A stretch of 64,000 nucleotides of DNA from Oscillospiraceae bacterium (GTDB lineage Bacteria > Bacillota > Clostridia > Oscillospirales > Acutalibacteraceae), in contig JAITGE010000047.1 of the NCBI GenBank assembly GCA_031280825.1, forward strand, positions 1 through 64,000, given 5' to 3'. The notes beneath the pieces were generated by a model that was not told the origin of the DNA, did not search any database, and saw nothing but the letters and a program-made list of their open reading frames with translations. The number at the start of each line of letters is the position of its first letter. The stretch's first letter is position 1. Positions 42,408 to 51,346 of the stretch are shown piece after piece. A program made the position numbers and the translations under genes.

Positions 42408-43565
42408 TTGGATAATTTACAAAATCGAAAGCTGCGCTATGGTATCGTCGGCGGCGGCGCGGGCGCGTTTATCGGCGTGGTGCATCGCCATGCGTTGGCT
42501 TTGGCGGGGCAGTTTGAGCTAGTTTGCGGCTGCTTTTCACGGGATGAGGAAAACAACGCAAGCACCGGCGGGAGCCTCGGCTTGGACGACGCCCGTGTTT
42601 ATGCCGATTTCACGCAAATGGCGCAAACGGAAGCCTTGCGCGAGGATAAGCCGGATTTCATGGTCTGCACCACGCGCAACGATTACCACTACGCATGCTG
42701 CAAAGCATTCCTGGAGGCTGGCTTCCATGTGATGTGCGAGAAGCCGCTCTCGCAAACCCAAGCACAGGCGGAAGAACTGCAGCGCATTGCTCACGTTAAG
42801 GGGTTGTTGCTGGGTGTTTCCTATGTTTACTCCGGGCATGTGATGGCAATGGAGGCCAGAAGCTTAATCCGTGCGGGTGAAATCGGCGAAATCATGATGG
42901 TCATGGGCGAATACCCGCAGGATTGGCTGATCGAAATGGCAGAAGGCGCAAACCATGGCATTTCCACTTGGCGCATTGATCCGCAAATCGCCGGACGCTC
43001 CAATTGCGTGGGCGACATCGGCACACACATCGAACACAGCATCAGCTTCATGACAGGGCTGCGCATTGAAAAGCTCTGCGCCGTGATGGATAAATTCGGC
43101 GCCGGCACAGCATTGGATAACAACGCCGCCATCCTTATCAAATATAGCAATGGCGCAACGGGGAGCTATTGGTGCTCACAGGTCGCCGCCGGATATGACA
43201 ATGCGCTGAAGTTGCGCATTTTTGGCACGGCGGGTGCGATTGAATTTGATCAGGAAAAAAGCAATTACCTCACAGTGGTGCGCAAGGGCGGCGCACCGCA
43301 GCTTTGGTCACGCGGGCGCGGTTATATAGGCGATGCCGCGGCTGCTTATAGCCGCATCCCCGCCGGGCACCCCGAAGGCTACCACAACGCCTTCGTCAAC
43401 CTATACAGCAGCTTTGCCGATGCCCTGCGTGACCTCGTCTCCGGACGGCTGCGCCCCCTGGAGCAATACGATTTTCCCACGGTGGAAGCGGGCGTGGACG
43501 GTGTGCGCTTTGTTGAAAAATGCTTAGAAAGCGCTGCAAACGGAAACATATGGGTAAAATACTAG
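42408..43565 (+). CDS. Gfo/Idh/MocA-family oxidoreductase
   Basis: The protein has 385 residues. The N-terminal Rossmann fold (LRYGIVGGGAGAFIGVVHRHA) binds NAD(P). VMCEKPLSQT is the EKP motif with the catalytic lysine. The C-terminal domain has the family's substrate site (CVGDIGTHIEHSISFM with the GDIGxHxxD-like pattern, Glu replacing Asp). It resembles sugar or inositol dehydrogenases; the substrate cannot be told. The start is a TTG at 42408 with GGGAG upstream; no ATG precedes the Rossmann motif. Confidence 0.88.
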   Translation: MDNLQNRKLRYGIVGGGAGAFIGVVHRHALALAGQFELVCGCFSRDEENNASTGGSLGLDDARVYADFTQMAQTEALREDKPDFMVCTTRNDYHYACCKAFLEAGFHVMCEKPLSQTQAQAEELQRIAHVKGLLLGVSYVYSGHVMAMEARSLIRAGEIGEIMMVMGEYPQDWLIEMAEGANHGISTWRIDPQIAGRSNCVGDIGTHIEHSISFMTGLRIEKLCAVMDKFGAGTALDNNAAILIKYSNGATGSYWCSQVAAGYDNALKLRIFGTAGAIEFDQEKSNYLTVVRKGGAPQLWSRGRGYIGDAAAAYSRIPAGHPEGYHNAFVNLYSSFADALRDLVSGRLRPLEQYDFPTVEAGVDGVRFVEKCLESAANGNIWVKY

Positions 43566-43598
43566 GGCGCGCCGCCCAAAGCGAATGGGAGGATCATC

Positions 43599-44462
43599 AT
43601 GCGTCCTGCTCTGGATTGGGAATCGTATGCCCTGCTTGACTGCAGCAACGGGGAACGGTTGGAGCGCTGGGGGAAGCACATCCTCATCCGCCCCGATCCG
43701 CAAGTCATTTGGCAAGGGCAGCGCAAGCACCCCAGCTGGTCAAAAGCCGCCGCCCGTTACATCCGTTCGGCAGCGGGCGGCGGGCATTGGGAGTTTGCTG
43801 CGGCACTGCCCGAGCAATGGGTGCTCCGTTGGCGGGCGCTTTCGTTTTTTGTTAAGCCCATGGGATTTAAGCACACCGGACTGTTCCCGGAGCAGGCGGC
43901 AAATTGGGCATTGCTGATGGAGCGCATCCAAGCTGCCGGACGACCGATCAAGGCTCTCAATTTATTTGCCTATACCGGCGCGGCGACTTTGGCTTGTCTC
44001 GCCGCCGGAGCTTCCGTCACACATGTGGACGCCGCAAAAGGTATGGTGCTGCGGGCAAAAGAAAATGCGCGTGGCAGTGGCTTGGCGGATGCTCCCGTGC
44101 GCTGGATTGTTGAGGATTGCCTCAAATTCGCGCAACGGGAGCTGCGGCGTAACAATCAATATGACGTTATCATTCTTGATCCGCCTTCTTATGGCCGCGG
44201 ACCGGGGGGCGAGATCTGGAAGCTTGAAGAGGAACTTTTCGGGCTGGTGGAGTTATGTGCCAAGCTGCTAAGCCCCGACCCTTTGCTGCTGCTGCTCAAC
44301 AGCTATTCGGCGGAGCTTGCGCCGGGCGCAATGCAATGCCTGCTCACACGCACCATCCTGCCAAAAAACGGCGGGCGCGCAAGCTGTGATGAAATTGGTC
44401 TCCGGGTGGAATTTGACAATATGCTTCTGCCCTGCGGCAGCACAGCCATGGTGGAATGGTAA
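43599..44462 (+). CDS. Class I SAM methyltransferase, RlmI/RlmK-like
   Basis: The protein has 287 residues. It has the SAM fold with LNLFAYTGAATLACLAAGA (motif I), VTHVDAAKGMVLRAKENA (motif II) and VIILDPPSYGRGP (motif IV, DPPxY). These patterns are those of 23S rRNA cytosine methyltransferases of the RlmI/RlmK group, without the PUA domain of RlmI. It starts 33 bp after the oxidoreductase. The stop lies 3 bp from that of the convergent gene, with no terminator between. Confidence 0.85.
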   Translation: MRPALDWESYALLDCSNGERLERWGKHILIRPDPQVIWQGQRKHPSWSKAAARYIRSAAGGGHWEFAAALPEQWVLRWRALSFFVKPMGFKHTGLFPEQAANWALLMERIQAAGRPIKALNLFAYTGAATLACLAAGASVTHVDAAKGMVLRAKENARGSGLADAPVRWIVEDCLKFAQRELRRNNQYDVIILDPPSYGRGPGGEIWKLEEELFGLVELCAKLLSPDPLLLLLNSYSAELAPGAMQCLLTRTILPKNGGRASCDEIGLRVEFDNMLLPCGSTAMVEW

Positions 44463-44465
44463 AAA

Positions 44466-45248
44466 TCAATTCCGCCGCGCAACCATAAACACGCGCTCCG
44501 CATTTGGCGCGGGCAGGTCTTGTGTCAGCTCGCCATAGCAATGCTCCAGTGTGAAATCCGCTTTACGTAGTGCTGCTTCTAGCTCCCTCAGCTGCCACGC
44601 TCGCTCGCGGAAGCACTCGCTGCTGCGTGCATATGCGTCCCCCGAATCCGCAGATATGCGCGCAAAAATATCCAGTTGGATTTCCGTGCAACGCGCCTGC
44701 GGCAACCACGTATTCCGCCAGGCACAAAACACGTCGTCCGTTTCATTTTCATAGATAAATGTGTTGTCCGCCAAAATTTTTTCGTGCTTATAGGGCGTGT
44801 TGCAATCAAAAATAAACGGCGCGCCGGGTTCCAGGAAAAGTGCCAGACGTTTAAAAAATTTCAGCAGCTGTGCGCCTTCCGTCAAATGATTGATGCTGTC
44901 TGTTAAACAGATGGCTCCCTGCGCCGTACCATAAAGATCCAACTCCTCCAAACGCTGGCAAAGCAAAAGCGGCGGCGCAATTTGCCGCTGCTCCGCTTTT
45001 TCAAGCGCCACACCCAGCATCTCGATGCTTGCGTCTACGCCAACCACATCGTAACCGCGTTCCAGCAAAGCGAAGCTGTAAACCCCGCTGCCGCAGGCCA
45101 GATCCAAAACCAACCCGTTCGGCGGCATGCCAGAACGAGAAAGAAGCGTGCAGAGATATTCCACACGCTTTTCATAATCCATATTTTTTGTGAATGCGTC
45201 ATAGTACCGCGCCAGCGCGTCATACGCCTGCGCGTGATTTGCCTTCAT
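44466..45248 (-). CDS. Class I SAM-dependent methyltransferase
   Basis: The protein has 260 residues. Motif I is VLDLACGSGVYSFALLERG, followed by VVGVDASIEML (acidic loop) and AICLTDSINHL. It belongs to the broad Methyltransf_25 group acting on small molecules or RNA. The substrate cannot be inferred. ATG 45248 overlaps the stop of the YerC-type regulator (ATGA). Confidence 0.82.
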   Translation of the reverse strand: MKANHAQAYDALARYYDAFTKNMDYEKRVEYLCTLLSRSGMPPNGLVLDLACGSGVYSFALLERGYDVVGVDASIEMLGVALEKAEQRQIAPPLLLCQRLEELDLYGTAQGAICLTDSINHLTEGAQLLKFFKRLALFLEPGAPFIFDCNTPYKHEKILADNTFIYENETDDVFCAWRNTWLPQARCTEIQLDIFARISADSGDAYARSSECFRERAWQLRELEAALRKADFTLEHCYGELTQDLPAPNAERVFMVARRN

Positions 45249-45580
45249 TCGCCTGCCACCGCATCCTCTCCCGCGCCGTCGTCGCTCTTCCAAAACTGCG
45301 CCGTGCGCTCAAAAATTTTCCTGTAACCATCGTTGCCATAAACCAGCGAACGATTAACACGGCTGATCGTTGCGGTGGATGCACCCGTTTCCTTCACGAT
45401 GTCGCTATAAACGCGCTTATCGCTGAGCATTTTCGCCACTACCAAGCGCTGCGAAATCGATTTTAGCTCCTGCACCGTGCAGATATCCTCAAAGAAATCG
45501 TAGCAATCCTCCATGTTTTCCAACGCCAAAACCGCATGGAACAAAAATTCCACGCTCGTTCCCCGAATGTTCTCGTTCAA
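45245..45580 (-). CDS. YerC/YecD-type TrpR-related DNA-binding protein
   Basis: The protein has 111 residues from a TTG at 45580 with GAGGAGGAG five bases upstream. It has the TrpR-superfamily helix-turn-helix (ELKSISQRLVVAKML, then IVKETGASTATISRVNRSL) of the YerC/YecD family in Firmicutes. Targets of this family are not well defined. Tryptophan binding is not established for it. It is coupled to a methyltransferase gene here and lies 30 kb from the trp genes. Confidence 0.85.
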   Translation of the reverse strand: MNENIRGTSVEFLFHAVLALENMEDCYDFFEDICTVQELKSISQRLVVAKMLSDKRVYSDIVKETGASTATISRVNRSLVYGNDGYRKIFERTAQFWKSDDGAGEDAVAGE

Positions 45581-45644
45581 GAAAACTCCTCCTCTTTGCT
45601 GCATTTTTAACTTCCTTCCCCAAAGGGAATACCCTACGTTCGTA

Positions 45645-45673
45645 ATTTTAGCACAAAAAGGGGATGGTGTAAA
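45645..45673 (-). promoter_or_regulatory. Promoter of the yerC-methyltransferase pair
   Basis: On the minus strand TTTACA (45668-45673) and TAAAAT (45645-45650) are 17 bases apart, 64 bp before the TTG at 45580. Confidence 0.6.
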
Positions 45674-45762
45674 GCGGTAAGTCTTAGTAAAAAGCCTTTG
45701 CAAAGTAGAATTAGCAGCGATTCCCAATAATTACCTGCACCCATTTTTTTTTTTGCGATAAG

Positions 45763-45785
45763 CAGGGATGCGATTCCCTGTTTTT
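45763..45785 (+). terminator. Hairpin with T-run past the ACT-domain gene
   Basis: CAGGGA and TCCCTG pair around TGCGAT and are followed by TTTTT on the plus strand. The T-run is on the strand without a gene, so its use as a terminator for the minus-strand operon ending at 45812 is uncertain. The remaining bases of 45581-45811 hold only the promoter at 45645. Confidence 0.35.
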
Positions 45786-45811
45786 GCCATTCAAAACGAC
45801 AAAACAACGTA

Positions 45812-46237
45812 TCAATAAAGCATTTTAACTTCGGATAGCGAAATGCCCGCCGCGCACAAAGCCGCTTGCGCGGCTGTATTATTCTCAACCCGCAAAAACA
45901 GCAGTGCGTCCCCTGCGCCGGGCGTCACAAAGGCATACGTGTATTCCACGTTGATGCCCGCATCGCTCAACACCTGCAGTACAGCCACGGAGCTGCCCGG
46001 CACATGCGGAATTGCGACACCCAAAATTTCAGTTTTATTTGCGCGGAAGCCCTGCGCTTTCAGCAGTGCAACGGCGTCCTCCGGACGATCCACCAGCATT
46101 CGCAGGATACCAAATTCCGTCGTCTCGGCAACGGAATATGCTCGCAAATCAATGCCGCCCTCACCCAACAGCGTCAGTATTTCCACCAGCCGCCCGGGTT
46201 TATTTTCGATAAACGCAGAAACCTGATCAATTAACAT
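45812..46237 (-). CDS. ACT-domain protein of the arylacetate cluster
   Basis: The protein has 141 residues made of two ACT-type repeats (VSAFIENKPGRLVEILTLLGEGG, with the ligand-binding Gly/Asp turn broken here for length; then VAVLQVLSDAGINVEYTY). ACT domains bind amino acids. Such proteins are commonly encoded beside phenylacetate-CoA ligase and may sense aromatic or branched amino acids. It starts 12 bp after paaK and ends the operon. Confidence 0.85.
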   Translation of the reverse strand: MLIDQVSAFIENKPGRLVEILTLLGEGGIDLRAYSVAETTEFGILRMLVDRPEDAVALLKAQGFRANKTEILGVAIPHVPGSSVAVLQVLSDAGINVEYTYAFVTPGAGDALLFLRVENNTAAQAALCAAGISLSEVKMLY

Positions 46238-46249
46238 ACCGCAGCCTCC

Positions 46250-47584
46250 CTATTCTTTTTTTGCGCCAACATGATATTCTGTCACATTTCTCTTATCCAG
46301 CACGCGCACAGCTTTGCCCTCGGAGCGCGGCAGCGTGCGAGGATCCACCAGCCGGATATTCGCAGAAACCCCCAAAGTGGAAAGCATCGCATTCCGAAGC
46401 CGTGCCGTCGCCACTTCAATCGCACTGACGGAATCGGAGAACATTGCGTCCGAAAGCTCCACCATCACGGTCATCACATCCAAATTGTCCACGCGCTCCA
46501 CGATGATCTGATAGTTCGGCTCAAGCCCTTGCTCTAAGATCACATGCTCCACCTGCGACGGAAACACGTTCACCCCGCGGATGATCAGCATATCGTCAGA
46601 GCGCCCACGCGGCTTGTGCATACGGACAAACGTGCGACCGCAAGAACAGGTTTCGTGCGTCAGCGCAGAAATATCCCGCGTACGATAACGCAGCAAGGGC
46701 AACGCTTCCTTGCCGATACAGGTGAACACCAGCTCGCCGTATTCGCCGTCGGGTAACGACCGAAGCGTATCCGGATCAACAATTTCGGGATAAAAATAAT
46801 CTTCACAAACATGCAAACCGTCAAATGCCATGCAGTCATAGGAAACGCCGGGACCCGCGATTTCCGAAAGCCCGTAAATATCATGCGCGTCAATTGCCAG
46901 CAGGCGTTCAATTTCCTTTCGCATATTGGGCGTCCACGGCTCCGCGCCAAAAATGCCGCCGCGCAAGGGCAGCGTTTTCGGGTCAATGCCCATTTCCGCC
47001 ACCGTTTCACCAATGAACATTGCATAGGAAGGCGTACAGCAGAGAAAATCCGAATGAAAATCCTGCAAAATCTGCACTTGTCGCTTCGTGTTGCCGGAAC
47101 TGACGGGAATCACCGTCGCGCCGAGCAGTGCCGCGCCGTCGTGCAACCCCAAGCCGCCGGTAAACAGCCCGTAGCCGTAGGATACGTGCACATAATCATT
47201 TTTTGTGCAGCCAGCGGCCACCAATGCCCGCGCCGCGCCCTCGGACCAGTGCAGCACATCCTCTTGCGTGTAGCCGACGACGGTTTGCTTGCCCGTTGTG
47301 CCGGAGGAAGCGTGGATACGCACCAAGCGATCCGGCGACACGGCGAACAGCCCATAAGGATAATTATCACGCAAATCCTGCTTGGTGGTGAAGGGCAGCT
47401 TTTGCAGGTCGTCAATGCTATGAATATCCCCCGGCAGTAAACCCAGCGCGTCAAACTTTGCCTTATAAAACGGCACGTTCTCGTAGCAATTCCGCACCAT
47501 TTGGATCAGACGCGCGCTTTGCACGGCACGCAGATAATCCCGCGAAGCAGTTTCGATCTGTTGAAAATAGCGATCCTGTGGCAT
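46250..47584 (-). CDS. paaK: Phenylacetate-CoA ligase
   Basis: The protein has 444 residues of the AMP-forming ligase superfamily. The ATP loop is IHASSGTTGKQTVVGYT. YGLSEIAGPGVSYDC carries the substrate and adenine contacts, and MHKPRGRSDDMLIIRGVNVFPSQVE holds the hinge Asp/Arg. The C-terminal PaaK domain is present. With an indolepyruvate oxidoreductase upstream it would work towards ATP and free aryl acid or towards arylacetyl-CoA; the direction is inferred. It starts 6 bp after iorB. Confidence 0.93.
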   Translation of the reverse strand: MPQDRYFQQIETASRDYLRAVQSARLIQMVRNCYENVPFYKAKFDALGLLPGDIHSIDDLQKLPFTTKQDLRDNYPYGLFAVSPDRLVRIHASSGTTGKQTVVGYTQEDVLHWSEGAARALVAAGCTKNDYVHVSYGYGLFTGGLGLHDGAALLGATVIPVSSGNTKRQVQILQDFHSDFLCCTPSYAMFIGETVAEMGIDPKTLPLRGGIFGAEPWTPNMRKEIERLLAIDAHDIYGLSEIAGPGVSYDCMAFDGLHVCEDYFYPEIVDPDTLRSLPDGEYGELVFTCIGKEALPLLRYRTRDISALTHETCSCGRTFVRMHKPRGRSDDMLIIRGVNVFPSQVEHVILEQGLEPNYQIIVERVDNLDVMTVMVELSDAMFSDSVSAIEVATARLRNAMLSTLGVSANIRLVDPRTLPRSEGKAVRVLDKRNVTEYHVGAKKE

Positions 47585-47590
47585 AGGCGG

Positions 47591-48178
47591 TCATCCTTTC
47601 GATATGTCATACCCCAACGCAAATGCTTTCTGATTTAATTCCACAAATTGCGACTTTACCGTTTTGCGCAGCGCTGCTTGCCACGCAGCTTCCGGCAAAT
47701 CCATTTGCCGCGCCAACGCCCCCAGCAAAACGACGTTGACCGCTTTTGCGCTCCCCGCTTGCAGCGCAAGACTGAGCGCGTCCACCACCATGAGAGCAAC
47801 CCCCGCCCCGCGCAGCGCGTCGAATATACCGGTGGGATATTCTGCCGCGCCGGTAATGACGGGCATGGGATTCATGCGCTGGGTGTTGGCAATCAACCTG
47901 GCGCCGGGCTTCAGGCTTGGCAGCCAACGCGCGGCTTCCAACTGCTCAAAAGCCAAAACAACATCCGCTTCGCCCGTATCCACAAGGGGGGAAGCCACAT
48001 CTTCGCCGTAGCGTACATATGTCACGACGCTGCCCCCGCGTTGGCTCATACCATGCACCTCGCTGACCTTGACGTCATAGCCCTGCGCCAACAGCACTGC
48101 ACCCAGAATTTTGCTGGCAAGCAACGTCCCCTGCCCGCCCACGCCGACGATCATGATGTTTTTTGTTTCGCCCATCAT
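47591..48178 (-). CDS. iorB: Indolepyruvate:ferredoxin oxidoreductase, beta subunit
   Basis: The protein has 195 residues. It is the gamma-domain subunit of the 2-oxoacid:ferredoxin oxidoreductase family (IMIVGVGGQGTLLASKIL, VSEVHGMSQRGGSVVTYVR). With IorA it oxidises arylpyruvates from Trp, Phe and Tyr to arylacetyl-CoA and reduces ferredoxin. The ATG at 48178 overlaps the iorA stop (ATGA). Confidence 0.94.
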   Translation of the reverse strand: MMGETKNIMIVGVGGQGTLLASKILGAVLLAQGYDVKVSEVHGMSQRGGSVVTYVRYGEDVASPLVDTGEADVVLAFEQLEAARWLPSLKPGARLIANTQRMNPMPVITGAAEYPTGIFDALRGAGVALMVVDALSLALQAGSAKAVNVVLLGALARQMDLPEAAWQAALRKTVKSQFVELNQKAFALGYDISKG

Positions 48179-49962
48179 CCTCGCCCTCCTTCCGGCTGCT
48201 CCATCGCGCCAAACTTGCACATTTGCCCGCAAACGCCGCAGCCGATGCATTGGGTGACATCAATTTGCGCTTTGCCCTTTGAACGCGCGGCAATGGAAGC
48301 AGCTCCGGGTTCGGTCTTTTCGGTGATGGTGATGGCCGGGCAGCCAATGCGCATACACTGCTTGCAACCCGCGCAAGCGGCATTCACACGCAGCGGCGGC
48401 TTTGGCTTGACTTCCTTCAGCAACACACAGGGACGGCGGGAAATCACAACCGCCGGCGCGTCTTTCGCCAAGGCACTGCGCAGTGCTGCTTCCGTAGCTT
48501 GCATGTCATAAGGATCTACTACGCGCACATCCTGCACGCCAACGGCGGAGCAAAGCGCTTCCAAATCAACCGCCGCCGTCACATCGCCCTGCAGCGTACG
48601 CCCGGTGGTTGGGTTTTGCTGGTGCCCCGTCATGCCTGTGATGCTATTATCCAAAATCACAACGACTGAGCTGCTGCGGTTGTAGGCGATGTTCATCAAA
48701 CCCGTAACACCGGAATGGGCAAAGGTGCTGTCGCCAATCACGGCGACAGCTTTGCCTGCTTGTTCCGGCAGCGCTTTGTTTCGCCCGTGCAGCGCGGAAA
48801 CGGAAGCTCCCATGCAGACGCAGGTATCCATCATCCCCAAGGGTTGAAGCGCGCCAAGGGTATAACAGCCAATATCGCCGCTGACAAACACGCCCAGTTT
48901 TTTCAGCACATAGAACAGGCTCCGGTGCGGGCAGCCGGGACATAGCACCGGCGGGCGGGCGGGTAAGGGCAAATCCAACGCCCTTGCGGGAAGCGTCTCA
49001 CCCAGAATCGCTTTGCGCAGCAGCCCCTGTGAAAATTCACCCAAACGGGGCAAAACATCCTTGCCGCGCACGTTTAACCCCAATGCCCTGCAATGCAGCT
49101 CAATGCAATCGTCCAAATCCTCGGCAACATAAACCGTTTTACAAACGGCGCAAAAATCCCGCAAAGCCTGCTCCGGCAAAGGATAAACGCAGCCTAGCTT
49201 ATAGTAAGACGCCTTACTGCCCAAGGCTTCCTTTGCGTATTGGTAGTTGATTCCGGCGCAGATCACGCCGATACTTGTGTCATGGTATTCCGCGCGGTTA
49301 ACGTCGCAGCTTTCCGCCCATGCGCGGAGCTTTTCCGTGCGCTCTTCGACAAGAACATGCCGCTCCCTTGCCATGGCAGGCATCATCACGTATTTACGCA
49401 GATTTTTTTCGTATGCGCGCACAGCAATCTCGCCGCGCTGCTCCAGCGCGGTTATGCTGCGCGAATGCGAAACCCGCGTACTTAAGCGGAGCAGCACCGG
49501 CGTATCATACTCTTCCGAAAGCGTATACGCCAGCTTCGCAAACGCACGGCATTCTTCAGAATCAGATGGCTCAAGCATTGGAAGCTTCGCCGCACGGGCA
49601 TAGTGGCGAGAATCCTGCTCATTTTGGGAAGAATGCATCCCCGGGTCGTCTGCCACGGCGATGACCAGCCCGGCGTTAACCCCCGTGTAACTGGCCGTGA
49701 ACAACGGATCGGCGGCGACATTCAGACCTACATGCTTCATGCCGCAAAATGAACGCACGCCGGCGATTGCCGCACCCAAAGCGGCTTCCAGAGCGACCTT
49801 CTCGTTCGGCGCCCATTCTGCGTCAATTTCCGCATATTCTGCCACAGATTCCGTGATTTCGGTGCTGGGCGTGCCGGGATAACTGGAAACAAAGCGGCAG
49901 CCGGCTTCCCAAAGACCACGCGCCACCGCTTCATTGCCCAAAAGCAGATCCTTTTTGCTCAT
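48175..49962 (-). CDS. iorA: Indolepyruvate:ferredoxin oxidoreductase, alpha subunit
   Basis: The protein has 595 residues. It binds thiamine diphosphate and two 4Fe-4S clusters. N-terminus: LLLGNEAVARGLWEAGC, SSYPGTPSTEI. ThDP site: GDIGCYTLGALQPL and IGDSTFAHSGVTGLMNIAYN. The C-terminal ferredoxin domain has CAGCKQCMRIGCP and CIGCGVCGQMCKF. CPGCPHRSLFYVLKKL is the family mark. ATG has GGAG upstream. It follows nrdR by 30 bp in the same direction and probably shares its transcript. Confidence 0.96.
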   Translation of the reverse strand: MSKKDLLLGNEAVARGLWEAGCRFVSSYPGTPSTEITESVAEYAEIDAEWAPNEKVALEAALGAAIAGVRSFCGMKHVGLNVAADPLFTASYTGVNAGLVIAVADDPGMHSSQNEQDSRHYARAAKLPMLEPSDSEECRAFAKLAYTLSEEYDTPVLLRLSTRVSHSRSITALEQRGEIAVRAYEKNLRKYVMMPAMARERHVLVEERTEKLRAWAESCDVNRAEYHDTSIGVICAGINYQYAKEALGSKASYYKLGCVYPLPEQALRDFCAVCKTVYVAEDLDDCIELHCRALGLNVRGKDVLPRLGEFSQGLLRKAILGETLPARALDLPLPARPPVLCPGCPHRSLFYVLKKLGVFVSGDIGCYTLGALQPLGMMDTCVCMGASVSALHGRNKALPEQAGKAVAVIGDSTFAHSGVTGLMNIAYNRSSSVVVILDNSITGMTGHQQNPTTGRTLQGDVTAAVDLEALCSAVGVQDVRVVDPYDMQATEAALRSALAKDAPAVVISRRPCVLLKEVKPKPPLRVNAACAGCKQCMRIGCPAITITEKTEPGAASIAARSKGKAQIDVTQCIGCGVCGQMCKFGAMEQPEGGRG

Positions 49963-49992
49963 AAAACGCTCCAATAAAGAATTGATTGCTCT

Positions 49993-50451
49993 CTACTTTT
50001 TTTCCTTCAGCAGCTTCGCCAATTCATCCATGAAGCTGTGCAGATCCTTAAACTCACGATAAACAGACGCAAAGCGTACATAGGATACTTCGTCCACGAG
50101 CTTGAGCTGCTCCATCGCCAATGCGCCAATGCGTTCCGTCGGCACCTCGCGTTCCATGGAATTGTGCAGCGTTTGCTCGATTTCATCCACCATGCGCTCC
50201 AGATCCCCCACCGAAACGGCGCGCTTGTCACAAGCGCGGCGCAGAGAGTGAAAAAGCTTTTGCCGATCAAACGATTCGCGCGACTTATCCTTTTTGATCA
50301 CGATGAGCGGTACGGTTTCAATGATTTCATAAGTAGTGAAGCGCTTGCCACATTCCGTGCATTCCCGCCGCCGCCGGATACGCTCACTAAAATCCGTCGG
50401 GCGCGAATCAATCACCTTGCTTTCTTCGCAAGAGCAATAAGGACATTTCAT
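49993..50451 (-). CDS. nrdR: Ribonucleotide reductase repressor NrdR
   Basis: The protein has 152 residues, the normal size. A zinc ribbon ([16 protein letters not shown], then [12 protein letters not shown]) binds DNA. Residues 49-140 are an ATP-cone that reads the ATP/dATP ratio ([16 protein letters not shown]). It represses ribonucleotide reductase genes at tandem palindromes. Three matching boxes lie upstream of nrdD at 19200-19332, the likely target. Confidence 0.97.
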   Translation of the reverse strand: MKCPYCSCEESKVIDSRPTDFSERIRRRRECTECGKRFTTYEIIETVPLIVIKKDKSRESFDRQKLFHSLRRACDKRAVSVGDLERMVDEIEQTLHNSMEREVPTERIGALAMEQLKLVDEVSYVRFASVYREFKDLHSFMDELAKLLKEKK

Positions 50452-50454
50452 ACT

Positions 50455-51345
50455 TTACCTCCTTGGCTTTCCGTATTGACGCCTCCATTGCCCGCGCAAG
50501 GCGGCGTAGCTTTCATAACGGCTTTTCGGGAGTCTCCCCGCTTCCGCCGCCGCGCGCACCGCGCAGCCGGATTCCTTCATGTGCGCACAATCCGGAAATG
50601 CGCACGCATCCAAAAAAGGCGCAAATTCACGAAAGGCAAGCGGCAAGGTTCGGTCGGTGAGCGCCGCGTCGTTTTCCAACTCCAAAGCGGAAAACCCGGG
50701 TGTATCCGCTACCCAGCCATCCGCCACAGGGAACAGTTCCACATGGCGCGTCGTATGCCGGCCGCGCCCCAGCTTCTGGCTGATTTCACCCGTCGCCAGT
50801 TGCAACTCCGGCAGCAGCCGGTTGAGCAGCGTCGATTTTCCAACACCTGTATTGCCGCAAAACGCACTCACGCAGCCTCGCAGGAGCGCACGCACTTCAG
50901 CGATGCCGGCTTCCCGTTGCGGCGAAAGCGCAAATGCACGGAAGCCTGCGGATGTATAGATATCCACCAGCGGCGCGCAATCGGCAAGATCACTTTTGGT
51001 GAAAAGGAAAACCGCATCAATCCCAGCAATTTCGGCGGATGCTGCCAGCAAATCCAGCAAACGCAAGTTTGGTGCGGGTTCCATTGCGGAGCACACGATA
51101 AACAGGCGGTCCAGGTTCGCCAACGGCGGGCGGCGCAGGGCGTTTTTTCGTGGAAGCAGCTCCGTCACCAACCCCGTTCCGTCAGCGTCCACACAGACCA
51201 GCGCCATGTCACCAACCAGAGGCGTGACACGTTGCACACGAAAGCGCCCGCAGGCGCGGCATTCCGGTATGGAGCCGTTCTCTGTGCACAAGGTGTAAAA
51301 GCCTCCTAAGGAGCGTAGAATGCGCCCCCGCACCTCCCCCGCCAT
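50455..51345 (-). CDS. rsgA: Ribosome biogenesis GTPase RsgA
   Basis: The protein has 296 residues. It is a circularly permuted GTPase that checks 30S subunit maturation. The OB fold lies at residues 1-70. The GTPase motifs follow in the order G4 (FLFTKSDL), G1 (FCGNTGVGKSTLLN) and G3 (VADTPGFSALE). The zinc motif is formed by CAFPDCAHMKESGCAV. It starts one base after the prkC stop, as in many Firmicutes. Confidence 0.96.
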   Translation of the reverse strand: MAGEVRGRILRSLGGFYTLCTENGSIPECRACGRFRVQRVTPLVGDMALVCVDADGTGLVTELLPRKNALRRPPLANLDRLFIVCSAMEPAPNLRLLDLLAASAEIAGIDAVFLFTKSDLADCAPLVDIYTSAGFRAFALSPQREAGIAEVRALLRGCVSAFCGNTGVGKSTLLNRLLPELQLATGEISQKLGRGRHTTRHVELFPVADGWVADTPGFSALELENDAALTDRTLPLAFREFAPFLDACAFPDCAHMKESGCAVRAAAEAGRLPKSRYESYAALRGQWRRQYGKPRR

Positions 51346-51346
51346 C

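Noticed and set aside
44463..44465. Bidirectional terminator between convergent methyltransferase genes
   Set aside because: The stops are only 3 bp apart and no hairpin is visible around them.
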